Assembly: GCA_963764365.1 (NCBI GenBank)
Contig: CAVXSI010000006.1
Span: forward strand, 1-24,852
DNA length: 24,852 bases
DNA from: VRUE01 sp963764365
Lineage (GTDB): Bacteria; Actinomycetota; Thermoleophilia; Solirubrobacterales; 70-9
Direction of reading: 5' to 3'
Both the position numbers and the translations under genes were made by a program. This document shows, in pieces, positions 14,031-22,347 of the stretch. The notes beneath the pieces are model-generated. The model had not been told where the DNA came from, ran no database searches, and was given only the letters and a program-made list of their open reading frames with translations. Every line of letters begins with the position of its first letter. The first letter of the stretch is position 1.

Positions 14031-14190
14031 GAGTCCATCCGAAAACCCGCGTGTGCGGCTGGCGAGCGCCGGACCAAGCGGGGCAAGGACGCAGGAAGGC
14101 CGAATAGCGGCGCTATTTGGCCGACCGAGGACGCGGCACCGCGCAGTGTCCGCCGCCGCCAGGCGTGCGCGGGGGTTTTCGGATGGACTC
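14031..14190. mobile_element. 160-bp foldback MITE
   Basis: Perfect 18-bp terminal inverted repeats GAGTCCATCCGAAAACCC at 14031-14048 and 14173-14190, flanked on both sides by TAA (14028-14030 and 14191-14193), a 3-bp target duplication. At the exact centre is a hairpin (14098-14108 with 14112-14122, 11 pairs with one G-T). It codes for nothing. A 3-bp TNA duplication and ends of this kind fit the IS5 family (IS1031-type) by known target rules, so a full-length element elsewhere in the genome probably mobilised it. The insertion point is the TAA stop of the sulfotransferase gene. Confidence 0.85.
14098..14122. terminator. Central hairpin of the MITE, possible bidirectional terminator
   Basis: Eleven-pair stem GGCCGAATAGC / GCTATTTGGCC with a GGC loop, between two converging genes. 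There is no strong T-run, so termination is an inference from position and stem stability. Confidence 0.35.
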
Positions 14191-14197
14191 TAAGAGC

Positions 14198-14587
14198 TCA
14201 GCCAGGCCTCCGCAGCAGCAGGCGCGCTCGGGCGCGCCGCAGCCAGCCGGCGAGGCCGGAGCGCAGGCGCTGCAGCTCCCGGTGCTGCTCGTCGATTCTG
14301 CCGCCGAGGTCGCGAACGTGCTCGTTGAGGTGATCGACCGCCTGCTGTGCGGCCGCCAGCTCGGCGCGCGCTTGATCCAGCTGGGAGCCGAGCGCCTCCC
14401 GCTCGGCGGCAAGCGAATCGCGTTCATCGAGCAGCTTGGCCAGGCGCCGCCCGGCCGGGACCGCGCTGGACCGCGGCGCGCTCGCACGACTCAGCGAGAG
14501 GCTCCGAAGCTCGGCCGCCAGCTCGGCGTTCGCCTCGAGCAGTGCTTCGACCCGAGGGTCCTGGCCCTTTCCCGCTTCGTCCGTCAC
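14198..14587 (-). CDS. Small coiled-coil protein of the polysaccharide locus
   Basis: Protein of 129 residues without recognisable enzyme domain. Residues about 10-30 and 48-110 form Ala/Leu/Glu/Arg heptads (LLDERDSLAAEREALGSQLD, HLNEHVRDLGGRIDEQ), predicted coiled coil; the end, LAGWLRRARARLLLRRPG, is an amphipathic basic stretch that may touch the membrane. The GTG start at 14587 overlaps the stop of the upstream GT4-GT2 fusion by 4 bases (GTGA), so the two are translationally coupled. In some ABC-exported glycan systems coiled coils in a partner protein measure chain length or hold glycosyltransferases together; that role here is only an analogy. It once ended just 4 bases from the converging sulfotransferase gene, before the MITE inserted. 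Confidence 0.65.
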   Translation of the reverse strand: MTDEAGKGQDPRVEALLEANAELAAELRSLSLSRASAPRSSAVPAGRRLAKLLDERDSLAAEREALGSQLDQARAELAAAQQAVDHLNEHVRDLGGRIDEQHRELQRLRSGLAGWLRRARARLLLRRPG

Positions 14588-16530
14588 CGGACCGCTTCGC
14601 CCCAGTAGCCGTCAGGATGCCGCTGCTGGCGGCGGGTCAACACTTCGTCCCATGCATGCAGCTCGGCCTTCCGGTCGAAGGAGCGCTGCAACGAGCCGGG
14701 CACGACCCGGTAGCGGGCGAGCCGCTCCGGGATCACGGCACCGAACCGGCCGTCCTCCCGCAGGCGCCGGTACAGCTCCCAGTCGCCCGAGTAGACGGAC
14801 GATTCCTCGTAGCGGTAGCCGTGCTCGGTGAACAGCGTGCGGGGTAGCAGCGCCAGCGTATCGCCATCCCAGTTCTCTCCGTCGTCTCTCAGCACCCGGT
14901 TGCCGAGCGGAGCGTATCCGGAGGGGTCCTCGAAGGGCGATCCGTCCGGACCGACGAAGCGCAGCCAGCAGGAGACGTAGGCGAGCTCGCGGTCACGCTC
15001 GAGGACCTCGAGCGCGCGAGCGACGAACTCCGGCTCGAGCACGTTGTCGGAATCGAGCATCGCGACGAACTCGCCGCCCGCCACGGCGATCCCGAGGTTG
15101 CGGGCCGAGCACTCACCCCCGTTCGGCTTGGTGACGACGCGGACGCGCGGCAGCGCCGCCAGTCGCTCCAGCACCTCGTCTGCCGGCTCGAAGGAGCCGT
15201 CGTTGACGACTACGACGTCGAGGTTGCGATGGGTCTGGGCAAGCAGCGAGTCGACCGCCTCCTCGACGTATGCGGAGGCGCGGAAGTAGGGCACGACCCC
15301 GGTCACCGCCGGTCGCTCGCCGCCGGCGGTGCGGCGGCGGCGCGGCACGGTCGGCCTCTCCGCCAGCGCCCGCTCGTAGGCGGCGGCGATCGGCTCGGCC
15401 CCCGCAAGCCGTCGGAAGCGCTCGAAGATCGCGCCGGAGGCGCGCATCCGTTCCAGCTCCTCGCGATTCCCGAGCAGCCCGGCCAGCGCCTCCCGCAGCG
15501 GGCCGGCGCCACGGCCGCGGGCGAGCCAGCCGGTGACCCCGTGCTCGACCAGGCCGGTCAGTCCACCTACCGGAGTAGCGAGGATCGGCATTCCCGCCCT
15601 CATCGCCTCCAGTGCCGGCTCGGGGCTCGCGGCGACCGCGGCCGGGACCACCAGCAGGTCGTGCCCGTCGAGCAGCCCCCCGATGCCCTCCTCCGGAAGG
15701 CTCGGGGAAATCTCCAGGCGCGGATCGCTCCCGAACATCTCTTCGATCGTCAGCTGCACCGAGTAGCCGGCGGGGGCGGTGAGGGTGTCGCCGCCGGACA
15801 TCGTCAGCCGCCACTCGGCGACCGGCAGGCGAAGGCAGGCTTCGGCGAGATCGAGCGCTCCCTGGCTGCGCCGCAGGTCACCGGCGAAGAGGATGCGCAA
15901 CGGCTCGGCGGGATCGCGGCGAGCCGGGGTCGGCGACTCGGCGGGAACGTCGAACGGCTCGCCAAGACAGGTGGCCGGCGGCAGCTCGACTCCCTCGTGT
16001 GGACGGTGGAGATCGGCGAGCTCGCCTCCCGCCCAAACCACCGTGTCGGCCAGCCGCAGTTGCTCGGCCTGGAGATCGCGGAGGCGACCACCCTGCCGGG
16101 AGGCGAGGGTGCCGTCGTGGAGCGCCAGCAGCTCGCTGCTGGCGACCAGGCGCAGGGCGAACGTCGTCTCGGCCAGCAGCGGGTGGCCGCAATCTCGGGC
16201 GAGCAGCGGCACCAGAGCCGGGGCGCCCCGGTCGCAGGCCTCGACGTGGTCCGGACCGGGATCGCCGTAGGCGCGCTCGATCGCCTCCAGCACGAAAGCC
16301 GACTGGCGGTGATCGGCGTCCGAGAAGGCGATCCCGTCGAGCGCTGAGCCGTCCCCGACGAACAACTCGCGCAACGACGAGCCGGCCCCCCCGCTCAGCA
16401 GCGGGGCCGCGTCGCCGGGATAGATCGCCGTCACCTCATGGCGCTCCGCCAGCAACCGCCCGCGGCGTCGGCAGGCGCGCGCCTGCTCGCCACTGGCGTC
16501 GTCGCCGGCCGAGATCAGGCAGATCCTCAC
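14584..16530 (-). CDS. Two-domain glycosyltransferase, GT4-like N-terminus fused to GT2
   Basis: 648 residues. The N-terminal about 400 residues look like a GT-B fold GT4 enzyme: RICLISAGDD at the start, LRILFAGDLRRSQGALDLAEA opening the second Rossmann domain, and SPEPALEAMRAGMPILATPVGGLTGLVEHGVTGWL, the nucleotide-sugar-binding E-x7-E region of GT4. From residue 407 a separate GT2 domain follows: VTGVVPYFRASAYVEEAVDS, VVVVNDGSFEPADE, GGECSARNLGI, the metal-binding MLDSDN (493-495), and SGDWELYRRL with the catalytic acid region. Such fusions can add two successive sugars. GTG 16530 overlaps the upstream GT2 gene by 4 bases; the coiled-coil gene follows with another 4-base overlap, making a tight three-gene operon. 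Sugar specificity is unknown. Confidence 0.8.
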   Translation of the reverse strand: MRICLISAGDDASGEQARACRRRGRLLAERHEVTAIYPGDAAPLLSGGAGSSLRELFVGDGSALDGIAFSDADHRQSAFVLEAIERAYGDPGPDHVEACDRGAPALVPLLARDCGHPLLAETTFALRLVASSELLALHDGTLASRQGGRLRDLQAEQLRLADTVVWAGGELADLHRPHEGVELPPATCLGEPFDVPAESPTPARRDPAEPLRILFAGDLRRSQGALDLAEACLRLPVAEWRLTMSGGDTLTAPAGYSVQLTIEEMFGSDPRLEISPSLPEEGIGGLLDGHDLLVVPAAVAASPEPALEAMRAGMPILATPVGGLTGLVEHGVTGWLARGRGAGPLREALAGLLGNREELERMRASGAIFERFRRLAGAEPIAAAYERALAERPTVPRRRRTAGGERPAVTGVVPYFRASAYVEEAVDSLLAQTHRNLDVVVVNDGSFEPADEVLERLAALPRVRVVTKPNGGECSARNLGIAVAGGEFVAMLDSDNVLEPEFVARALEVLERDRELAYVSCWLRFVGPDGSPFEDPSGYAPLGNRVLRDDGENWDGDTLALLPRTLFTEHGYRYEESSVYSGDWELYRRLREDGRFGAVIPERLARYRVVPGSLQRSFDRKAELHAWDEVLTRRQQRHPDGYWGEAVR

Positions 16531-17492
16531 GTGGCCGCTCCCTCGCCGAGCCAGCGGCGCGCCAGCGCCGGGTCGCCGACGGCGCCCAGCCGGCGGCGCT
16601 CGGCGAGCAGGGCCGGCAGCCGGCCCAGGGCACCCAGCTTGCCGCGCAAGGTGGCGCGGAGGCGGTGCTGCCGGGCGGCGCGGATCAGCGCGCCCAGCTC
16701 GACCGCGGCGATCCGCGGGATCGCCGACGCGGGCATGAACTTGATCTGGGTGGCGAGCCGGTTGCGGGCGACCAGCCGCGCGTTCTCGGCCGCCGGGCGG
16801 CGGAAGCCCTCACTCCAGGAGGCGTTGCCGACGTGCCAGACCACTGCGTCGGGAACGTACCCGAAGCGCCAGCCGGCGATCCGCGCCCGCACGTTGAGGT
16901 CGACGTCCTCGTAGAAGGAGAAGTAGCTCTCGTCGTAGCCGCCGAGCTCGGCGAACAGCTCGCGGCGCAGCAGGCAGGCGGCGCCGCAGGCGCCGAAGAC
17001 CTCGCGCGGCGCCAGCCGGCGCGGGCTCTGCCGCTCGCCGGCCCCGGTCTCGAACGCTCGCCCGTCGGCGGTCAGCGCCTGGCCGGCGCTGTAGAGGCGG
17101 GCCGATGCGACGTCAACGTCCCCCCCGTCGTCCAGCTGGAGGATGCGCGGCTGCACGCCGCCCAGCGAGCGATCGCCTTCCAGCGCGTCGAGCAGCCGGC
17201 CGACGCAACCGGGCTCGAGCATCGTGTCGGCATTGAGGACCAGGATCGAGTCCGACTCGGTTCGGGCGGCGCCGAGGTTGACCGCCGCCGCGAAGCCGAC
17301 GTTCCGCGGCAGCGAGACGTGCCGCACGCCCTCGGCCACGAGGTAGTCGACCGAACCGTCGGCGGAGCCGTTGTCGACCACCAGCAGCTCCAGCGCGGCC
17401 CCCTGGTCGCGCAGCGAGCCGATACAGCGCGGCAGCAGGCCCCGCGAGTTCCAGCTGGGGATCACGACCGCGGCCGAGCGGGCATCGCTCAC
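16527..17492 (-). CDS. Glycosyltransferase family 2 (rhamnosyltransferase-like)
   Basis: GT-A fold enzyme of 321 residues, first gene of the three-gene minus-strand operon. Motifs: AAVVIPSWNSRGLLPRCIGS, LLVVDNGSADGS (37-48), LPRNVGFAAAVNLG, metal-binding VLNADT (85-90), FGACGAACLLRRELF, FSFYEDVDLNVRARIAGW. The C-terminal segment from about 250 (RLATQIKFMPASAIPRIA) resembles the membrane-proximal part of WbbL-like rhamnosyltransferases, which would suit the local dTDP-rhamnose supply; specificity remains inference. GTG 17492 is chosen because it directly precedes the first strand; an open frame continues to 17573 but would cross the start of the divergent methyltransferase gene. Confidence 0.83.
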   Translation of the reverse strand: MSDARSAAVVIPSWNSRGLLPRCIGSLRDQGAALELLVVDNGSADGSVDYLVAEGVRHVSLPRNVGFAAAVNLGAARTESDSILVLNADTMLEPGCVGRLLDALEGDRSLGGVQPRILQLDDGGDVDVASARLYSAGQALTADGRAFETGAGERQSPRRLAPREVFGACGAACLLRRELFAELGGYDESYFSFYEDVDLNVRARIAGWRFGYVPDAVVWHVGNASWSEGFRRPAAENARLVARNRLATQIKFMPASAIPRIAAVELGALIRAARQHRLRATLRGKLGALGRLPALLAERRRLGAVGDPALARRWLGEGAAT

Positions 17493-17553
17493 GGCCGCAA
17501 GCCTGACAGCCGGTCGGGCTGGACGCCGTGCCGGGCAGGTAGCCTGCAAGCCG

Positions 17554-18405
17554 ATGAGCGTGCTCCGTGGCAAGGAGGCGACGGCGCAGGCCGGCCCCGC
17601 CGAGGCTCCACCCGTCTACCTCGACGCCCGCGCCGAATTCGCCGCGCGCTACCTGCAGGGCGAGGGGCTGGAGATCGGCCCGCTGCACCTGCCGCTGAGG
17701 ATGCCCCCGCATGCCCGGCCCCGCTACGTCGACCGGATGCCGGTCGAGCAGCTGCGCGATGAGTACCCCGAGCTGGCCGGCTGGGACCTGACCCCGGTCG
17801 ACGTGATCGACGACGGCGAGCGGCTGGCGACGATCGCCGAGGGCTCGCAGGACTTCATCGTCGCCAACCACTTCCTCGAGCACTGCGAGAACCCGATCGG
17901 CACGATCGAGACCCACCTGGGGAAATTGAAGCCCGGCGGCGTCCTCTTCTACGCCGTGCCCGACAAGCGCTACACCTTCGACTTCCGCCGCCCGGTGGTG
18001 ACGCTCGAGCACATGGTCGCCGACTACGTCGAGGGGCCGGAGGGCTCGCGCGGCGAGCACTACGAGGAGTGGTCGCGGCTGGTCCTGGTCGAGGAGGCCG
18101 AGCCGGAGGAGCAGACGCTGGCCCGGGCACGCGAACTGGAAGGCGCCAAGTACTCGATCCACATGCACGCCTGGACGCAGGCCGAGTTCCTGGCGATGGT
18201 GCTCGAGTGCCGCGGCCGCTTCGGCGAGGCGTTCGACATCGAGGCGGCGGCGCGGCAGGGAATCGAGTTCGTCGTCGTCCTCCGCAAGCAGGGCCCGCTG
18301 CCGCCGCCCAAGGGTGGGCCGGCCGCCGTCGACGGAAGCGCAAAGCGACTGTGGGCGAAGGCCCGGCGCCGCGCCCGCGCCGCCCTGCGCTCACGAAACC
18401 GGTAG
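17554..18405 (+). CDS. Class I SAM methyltransferase-like protein
   Basis: 283 residues. GLEIGPLHLPL (38-48) resembles motif I of class I methyltransferases, although the glycine loop is short; DLTPVDVIDDGERL, FIVANHFLEHCENP (about 106-119) and KLKPGGVLFYAVPDKR (about 125-140) match the post-motif regions of Methyltransf_11-like enzymes. It would methylate using S-adenosylmethionine in the cytoplasm. The Arg-rich C-terminus may face the membrane. It begins 61 bp from the divergent GT2 gene; TAGCCT at 17540-17545 is a possible -10. It ends 9 bases before wzt, so the three genes to 20570 form an operon. A link to wzt suggests it modifies the exported glycan. The weak motif I means activity is not certain. 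Confidence 0.68.
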   Translation: MSVLRGKEATAQAGPAEAPPVYLDARAEFAARYLQGEGLEIGPLHLPLRMPPHARPRYVDRMPVEQLRDEYPELAGWDLTPVDVIDDGERLATIAEGSQDFIVANHFLEHCENPIGTIETHLGKLKPGGVLFYAVPDKRYTFDFRRPVVTLEHMVADYVEGPEGSRGEHYEEWSRLVLVEEAEPEEQTLARARELEGAKYSIHMHAWTQAEFLAMVLECRGRFGEAFDIEAAARQGIEFVVVLRKQGPLPPPKGGPAAVDGSAKRLWAKARRRARAALRSRNR

Positions 18406-18414
18406 GGGATGCAG

Positions 18415-19710
18415 ATGCCCGTCGACGACGCCACCAGCACCTCGCCACCCCCGTCGCCGACGACGCCGGTCGAGCCGGCGCAGCGTCCCCTCGCGATCCA
18501 GGTCGAAGGCCTGAAGAAGTCCTTCCGCATCCCCACCCAGCGCGTCGACTCGATCAAGGAGCGGGCGGTGCATCCGTTCGCCGCGCGCGACTTCCGCGAG
18601 CTGCGGGCGCTCGACGGGATCTCCTTCGAGATCCACCAGGGCGAGTTCTTCGGCATCGTCGGCCGCAACGGCTCCGGCAAGAGCACGCTGCTGAAGATCC
18701 TCGCCAGCATCTACCGCGCCGACGCCGGGCGGATCCGCATGGCCGGGCGGCTGGCGCCGTTCATCGAGCTCGGGGTCGGCTTCAACGTCGAGCTGACCGC
18801 ACGCGAAAACGTGGTCCTCAACGGGGTGATGATGGGGCTGACGCAGCGCGAGACGCGGCGCCGGCTCGACGCCGTGCTCGACTTCGCGGAGCTGCGCGAG
18901 TTCGCCGACCTGAAGCTGAAGAACTACTCCTCGGGGATGCTGGTCCGGCTCGCCTTCTCGACGATGATGGAGGCCGACGCCGACATTCTCCTGATCGACG
19001 AGGTGCTGGCGGTCGGCGACGCCGCCTTCCAGCAGAAGTGCGCCGACGCCTTTCACGAGATGAAAGCGAGCGGCAAGACGATCATCCTCGTCACCCACGA
19101 GATGAAGACGGTCGAGGAATACTGCCACCGGGCGATGCTGATCGAGGGCGGCGAGATCCGCCGCCTCGGCGACCCGGCGGAGATCGGCCGCCAGTACATG
19201 CGGCTCAACTTCCAGCCGGGGGCCGAACCGGGGCCCGAAGGCGGCGCCGAGGCGGTGGCGACCGCGGCCGAGGGCGCGCGCCTGATCGACGCCTGGATTG
19301 AGGACGGATCGGGCGAACGCGCGACCGGCGTCGAGCACGGCGAGCGGATCCGTCTGCGGGCCGAGGTCGAGCTGACCGTGGACACGCTCGGCGTCTCGGT
19401 CTTCTTCATCGTCGCCAACGCCGACGGCGTCGGGATGTTCCAGTTCGGTGGCCCGATCGAAGGCGCGGACGGCTCCGGGCGGCTGCGGGCCGGCGACCGC
19501 GCCACGGTCAGCGCCGAGCTCGAGAACCCGCTGGCGCCGGGGCGCTACTTCGCCCACTGCGGCGTGCGCCAGGATCAGGGCAAGGGCGAGGTCGACCTGT
19601 TCGTCCAGGGCGCGGTCGACTTCGTCGTCTTCGGCGGCGAGCGCTCCGGCGGCGTGCTGGCGCTGGAGCACGAGATCGAGGCCCGGGTCGAGCCGGGAGG
19701 CGGCCCGTGA
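18415..19710 (+). CDS. wzt: Polysaccharide ABC exporter, ATP-binding subunit with C-terminal glycan-binding domain
   Basis: Cytoplasmic ATPase that drives export of undecaprenyl-linked polysaccharide through Wzm. Walker A GRNGSGKST (about 83-91), the Wzt/TagH-type GRLAPFIELGVGFNVELTARENV, signature YSSGM (about 171-175), Walker B ILLIDEVLAVGD (about 191-202) and the H-loop LVTHE are all present. From about residue 280 an extra ~150-residue beta-rich region (IEDGSGERATGVEHGERIRL, VSVFFIVANADG, PGRYFAHCGV) corresponds to the Wzt C-terminal domain, which in the O8/O9a prototypes binds the capped end of the chain. I place the start at ATG 18415 because GGGG lies 6 bases upstream; ATG 18409 directly abuts that sequence. 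The stop overlaps wzm by GTGA. Confidence 0.92.
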   Translation: MPVDDATSTSPPPSPTTPVEPAQRPLAIQVEGLKKSFRIPTQRVDSIKERAVHPFAARDFRELRALDGISFEIHQGEFFGIVGRNGSGKSTLLKILASIYRADAGRIRMAGRLAPFIELGVGFNVELTARENVVLNGVMMGLTQRETRRRLDAVLDFAELREFADLKLKNYSSGMLVRLAFSTMMEADADILLIDEVLAVGDAAFQQKCADAFHEMKASGKTIILVTHEMKTVEEYCHRAMLIEGGEIRRLGDPAEIGRQYMRLNFQPGAEPGPEGGAEAVATAAEGARLIDAWIEDGSGERATGVEHGERIRLRAEVELTVDTLGVSVFFIVANADGVGMFQFGGPIEGADGSGRLRAGDRATVSAELENPLAPGRYFAHCGVRQDQGKGEVDLFVQGAVDFVVFGGERSGGVLALEHEIEARVEPGGGP

Positions 19711-20570
19711 GCCCGGCGCCGGTCGCGGCGGCGCCCGAGCTGCGCGAGGTCGGCGGGCCCTCGGCGCTCGGCGGCGGTTGGCGCCGCTTCTTCAGCCTGC
19801 TCTGGCTGATGTCGGTGACCGAGTTCAAGCGCACCTACTTCGGCACCGTGCTCGGCTACCTGTGGTCGCTGGTGCGGCCGCTGATGCTGTTCGCGGTGCT
19901 GCTCTTCGTCTTCACCAAGATCATCCGCGTCGGCAGCGGGGTCCCGTACTACCCGGTGCTGTTGCTGCTCGGCATCGTCCTCTACTCGTTCTTCCAGGAA
20001 GCGACCAACAGCGCCGTGACCTCGGTCGTCGCGCAGGAGGGGGTCGTGCGCAAGACCCAGTTCCCGCGCCTGGTGATCCCGGTCTCGGTCGTCCTCACCA
20101 GCGGCTTCAACCTGCTCCTCAACCTCGTCGTCGTCTTCGTCTTCATCCTCGCCTGGGGGGTCGACCCGGCCTGGACCTGGCTGCTGTTCCCGCTGCCGCT
20201 GCTGTTCCTGTTCGCGCTCGGGGCGGGAGTGGCGATGCTGCTCTCGGCGCTCTACGTGCGCTTCCGCGACGCCGCGATCATCTGGGCGGTGCTGGCGCAG
20301 ACGCTCTTTTACGCGACCCCGATCCTCTACCCGCTCGGCAAGAACGGCCTCAACAACCCGTCGATCGAACACCTGCTGATGATCAACCCGCTGGCGGTGA
20401 TCTTCGAGCAGGTTCGGGTCTGGATCCTCGAACCGAACGCGCCGACGGCCGCCGACGCTGCCGGAGGCCCGCTGCCGCTGGTCGCGGCGGCGGCGATCTT
20501 CTTCGCAGTCTGCGGCCTCGGCGCCTGGGTCTTCAAGCGCGAGGCGCCGCGTATCGCCGAGGAGTTGTAA
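19707..20570 (+). CDS. wzm: Polysaccharide ABC exporter, permease subunit (ABC-2 type)
   Basis: Integral membrane partner of Wzt, 287 residues, with six hydrophobic segments in the ABC-2 layout. Conserved elements include the amphipathic RTYFGTVLGYLWSLVRPLMLF entry region, GIVLYSFFQEATNSAV, VVRKTQFPRLVIPVS (the cytoplasmic loop that contacts the ATPase) and LYVRFRDAAIIWAVLAQTLFYATPILYP. Family length is about 260-280. GTG 19707 overlaps the wzt stop by 4 bases, the usual coupling of these subunits. It is the last gene of the operon; two hairpins follow. It exports finished chains rather than single repeat units. Confidence 0.92.
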   Translation: MSPAPVAAAPELREVGGPSALGGGWRRFFSLLWLMSVTEFKRTYFGTVLGYLWSLVRPLMLFAVLLFVFTKIIRVGSGVPYYPVLLLLGIVLYSFFQEATNSAVTSVVAQEGVVRKTQFPRLVIPVSVVLTSGFNLLLNLVVVFVFILAWGVDPAWTWLLFPLPLLFLFALGAGVAMLLSALYVRFRDAAIIWAVLAQTLFYATPILYPLGKNGLNNPSIEHLLMINPLAVIFEQVRVWILEPNAPTAADAAGGPLPLVAAAAIFFAVCGLGAWVFKREAPRIAEEL

Positions 20571-20630
20571 TCAGGCTGATACAGAAGGTTGCAGCACCGT
20601 GGTAGCCTGGAACCCGGTTGTCGGCTGTGC

Positions 20631-20688
20631 GCGGGGTGGTTCCCCGCTTCGCCAGACTCGACCCGCTTCGGCGGGTCTTGTCGTTTCT
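20631..20688 (+). terminator. Tandem terminator after wzm
   Basis: First hairpin: GCGGGG, loop TGGTT, CCCCGC (20631-20647). Second: GACCCGC, loop TTCG, GCGGGTC (20660-20677), with the T-rich tail TTGTCGTTTCT. The second is the same stem-loop as at 6896-6913. The surrounding 142-bp gap (20571-20712) holds no gene I can support; it lies between the convergent wzm and membrane-protein genes. Confidence 0.65.
20649..20683 (+). repeat. 35-nt repeat, copy 2 (same sequence as 6890-6924, inverted)
   Basis: Identical over 35 nt to the minus strand of 6890-6924, with further similarity downstream. In both places the TTCG-loop orientation follows the transcription of the operon that ends beside it (wzm here, rmlC there). 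Confidence 0.85.
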
Positions 20689-20712
20689 CGGGGTTGCTTT
20701 CGGAGTTGTCGC

Positions 20713-22347
20713 TCAGCGGCAGACGCGAACCGGCTGTGGCGCTTCGACGTGCAGGAACCACGGCTGCGGCGCGGAGTCGCGGGGGATGTGGAGGATGGTC
20801 GTCATGCCGCCGCGACCGCCCGCGAGGACGATCGGGTATTCGCCGGCGGCGAAGCGGCGCAGCGTCAGCGCCGCCGGCTCGTTTGACGGGACGACGATCC
20901 GCGTCCGGCCGGGGCCGACGCGGATCTCCGGCTGGGCCGGCCCGGGGGCCACGACGAGACAGCGCCCGCCTGGGCGCAGCCCCGGCCGCGTCGTCGTCTC
21001 TACCGGCAGCGCCTGGGCGAGGACGACGTCGACCTGGCGGCGGCCGGGGGCCGGGGCGGTCAGCAGCTGGGACGGCGTGTAGGCGGGCGAGCCGTGCTCG
21101 GCGGCCATCGCCAGGTAGTCGCCGGCGTCGACGTCGACCAGCGACGGCGTCCCGGCGACTTCCGGCCCCAGGGAGAAGCCGGCGTCGACGGTTCGGTGGG
21201 CGATTTCGATCGCCGCCAGGTCGGCCCGCGTGAGCACGGTCTGTTCGCGCAGCCAGTCCTTCCCGTCGCGCAGCGGGGCGAGGTTGAGGACGAGCGCGAA
21301 GGCGGTCAAAGTTCCGCCGGCGAGCAGCGCCGTGCGGCCGAACCGCACGCCGCGCAGCAGCTCGGCGGCGAGCAGCAGGACCAGCGCCGCCCCCGCGTAC
21401 ATGTAGCGGCTGGTGTACGCCTCGCGGCCGGGGATGTAGTTGAAGGCGGCGAGGAACCAGTAGACCGCGGTCGTCGCCGCGACCGGCCAGAGGCGCGGCG
21501 AGGGCCGGAAGCCGCGAGCCAGGCGCCGGCCGAGCAGGGCGACCAGCGCCAGCAGGACCGGCGCTCCCCAGGCCACCTTGCCGACGCCGCCGATCGCGGC
21601 GAGGCCGAGCAGCGACGAGAGCGAGGCGGCGAGCCCCTCGAACACGTAGAGCGGCGAGAAGAGGACGTTGTGCAGCGAGAGGTGGGTTTCGGCGTCGTGC
21701 CCCCAGCCGGCCCACCAAGCCGCGTAGAGCAGGATCGGGATCGCGGCGAGCCAGGCGCGGCGCAGACCGTGGCTGCGGCGGCGCTGGAGCACGTCGACCG
21801 CCGCGGCGGCGGCGAAGGCGACGCCGAGGCTGGAGAAGCCGATCGAGATCGTCAGCAGCGCGCAGGCGGCGGCGTCTCCGCGGCGGTCGCCGCGGTCGAG
21901 CGCCAGCAGCATCGCGACCCCGAACAGGACCGAGCCGGCGAGGGCGATCTCGAACGGCCACAGCAGCACCTCCCAGGCCGGGCCGACGAACAGCAGCAGC
22001 ACCGCCGCGAACAGCGCCGGCCAGGGGCCGACGCGGCGGCGCGCGAAGACGAAGACGAGCGCGCCCGTCGCCGCCAGGACGAGGGTCATCGCCACCTGTT
22101 CCGGCAGCGCCGACGCCATCCCGAAGATGCCGACCAGCAGTCTCTCCAGCGCCACCGGGATCACGACGATGTGCTCGTTGTGCGGTTCGAGGAAGGCGAT
22201 CGCGGTGAACGCCCGCCGGTGCATCAGGAAGGCCCATGTGTCCTGGAAGAAGGTCAGGTTCCACTCCAGGGCGAGCAGCAGGGCGCTCGAAGCGAGCAGG
22301 GCCGCGGCGAGGAGGACGACCGGGGCGTTGCGCTTCGGCCAGGTCAT
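20713..22347 (-). CDS. Large polytopic membrane protein, GT-C-like or surface glycan related
   Basis: 544 residues, not assigned to a named family. About eleven hydrophobic helices span residues 8-400; an early extracytoplasmic loop holds TFFQDTWAFLMHRR and EPHNEHIVVIPV, where acidic residues after the first helix recall GT-C glycosyltransferases. The final ~150 residues are soluble and beta-rich (ARTRIVVPSNEPAALTL). GT-C proteins use polyprenyl-phosphate sugars outside the membrane, so a late sugar or side-group transfer is possible but unproven. ATG 22347 overlaps the upstream gene by 4 bases (ATGA), indicating an operon. The open frame upstream to 23022 belongs to the neighbour and was not used. 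Confidence 0.65.
   Translation of the reverse strand: MTWPKRNAPVVLLAAALLASSALLLALEWNLTFFQDTWAFLMHRRAFTAIAFLEPHNEHIVVIPVALERLLVGIFGMASALPEQVAMTLVLAATGALVFVFARRRVGPWPALFAAVLLLFVGPAWEVLLWPFEIALAGSVLFGVAMLLALDRGDRRGDAAACALLTISIGFSSLGVAFAAAAAVDVLQRRRSHGLRRAWLAAIPILLYAAWWAGWGHDAETHLSLHNVLFSPLYVFEGLAASLSSLLGLAAIGGVGKVAWGAPVLLALVALLGRRLARGFRPSPRLWPVAATTAVYWFLAAFNYIPGREAYTSRYMYAGAALVLLLAAELLRGVRFGRTALLAGGTLTAFALVLNLAPLRDGKDWLREQTVLTRADLAAIEIAHRTVDAGFSLGPEVAGTPSLVDVDAGDYLAMAAEHGSPAYTPSQLLTAPAPGRRQVDVVLAQALPVETTTRPGLRPGGRCLVVAPGPAQPEIRVGPGRTRIVVPSNEPAALTLRRFAAGEYPIVLAGGRGGMTTILHIPRDSAPQPWFLHVEAPQPVRVCR

Noticed and set aside
14031..14190. Structured non-coding RNA or riboswitch
   Set aside because: The perfect terminal repeats with a TAA duplication on both sides are explained fully by transposition.
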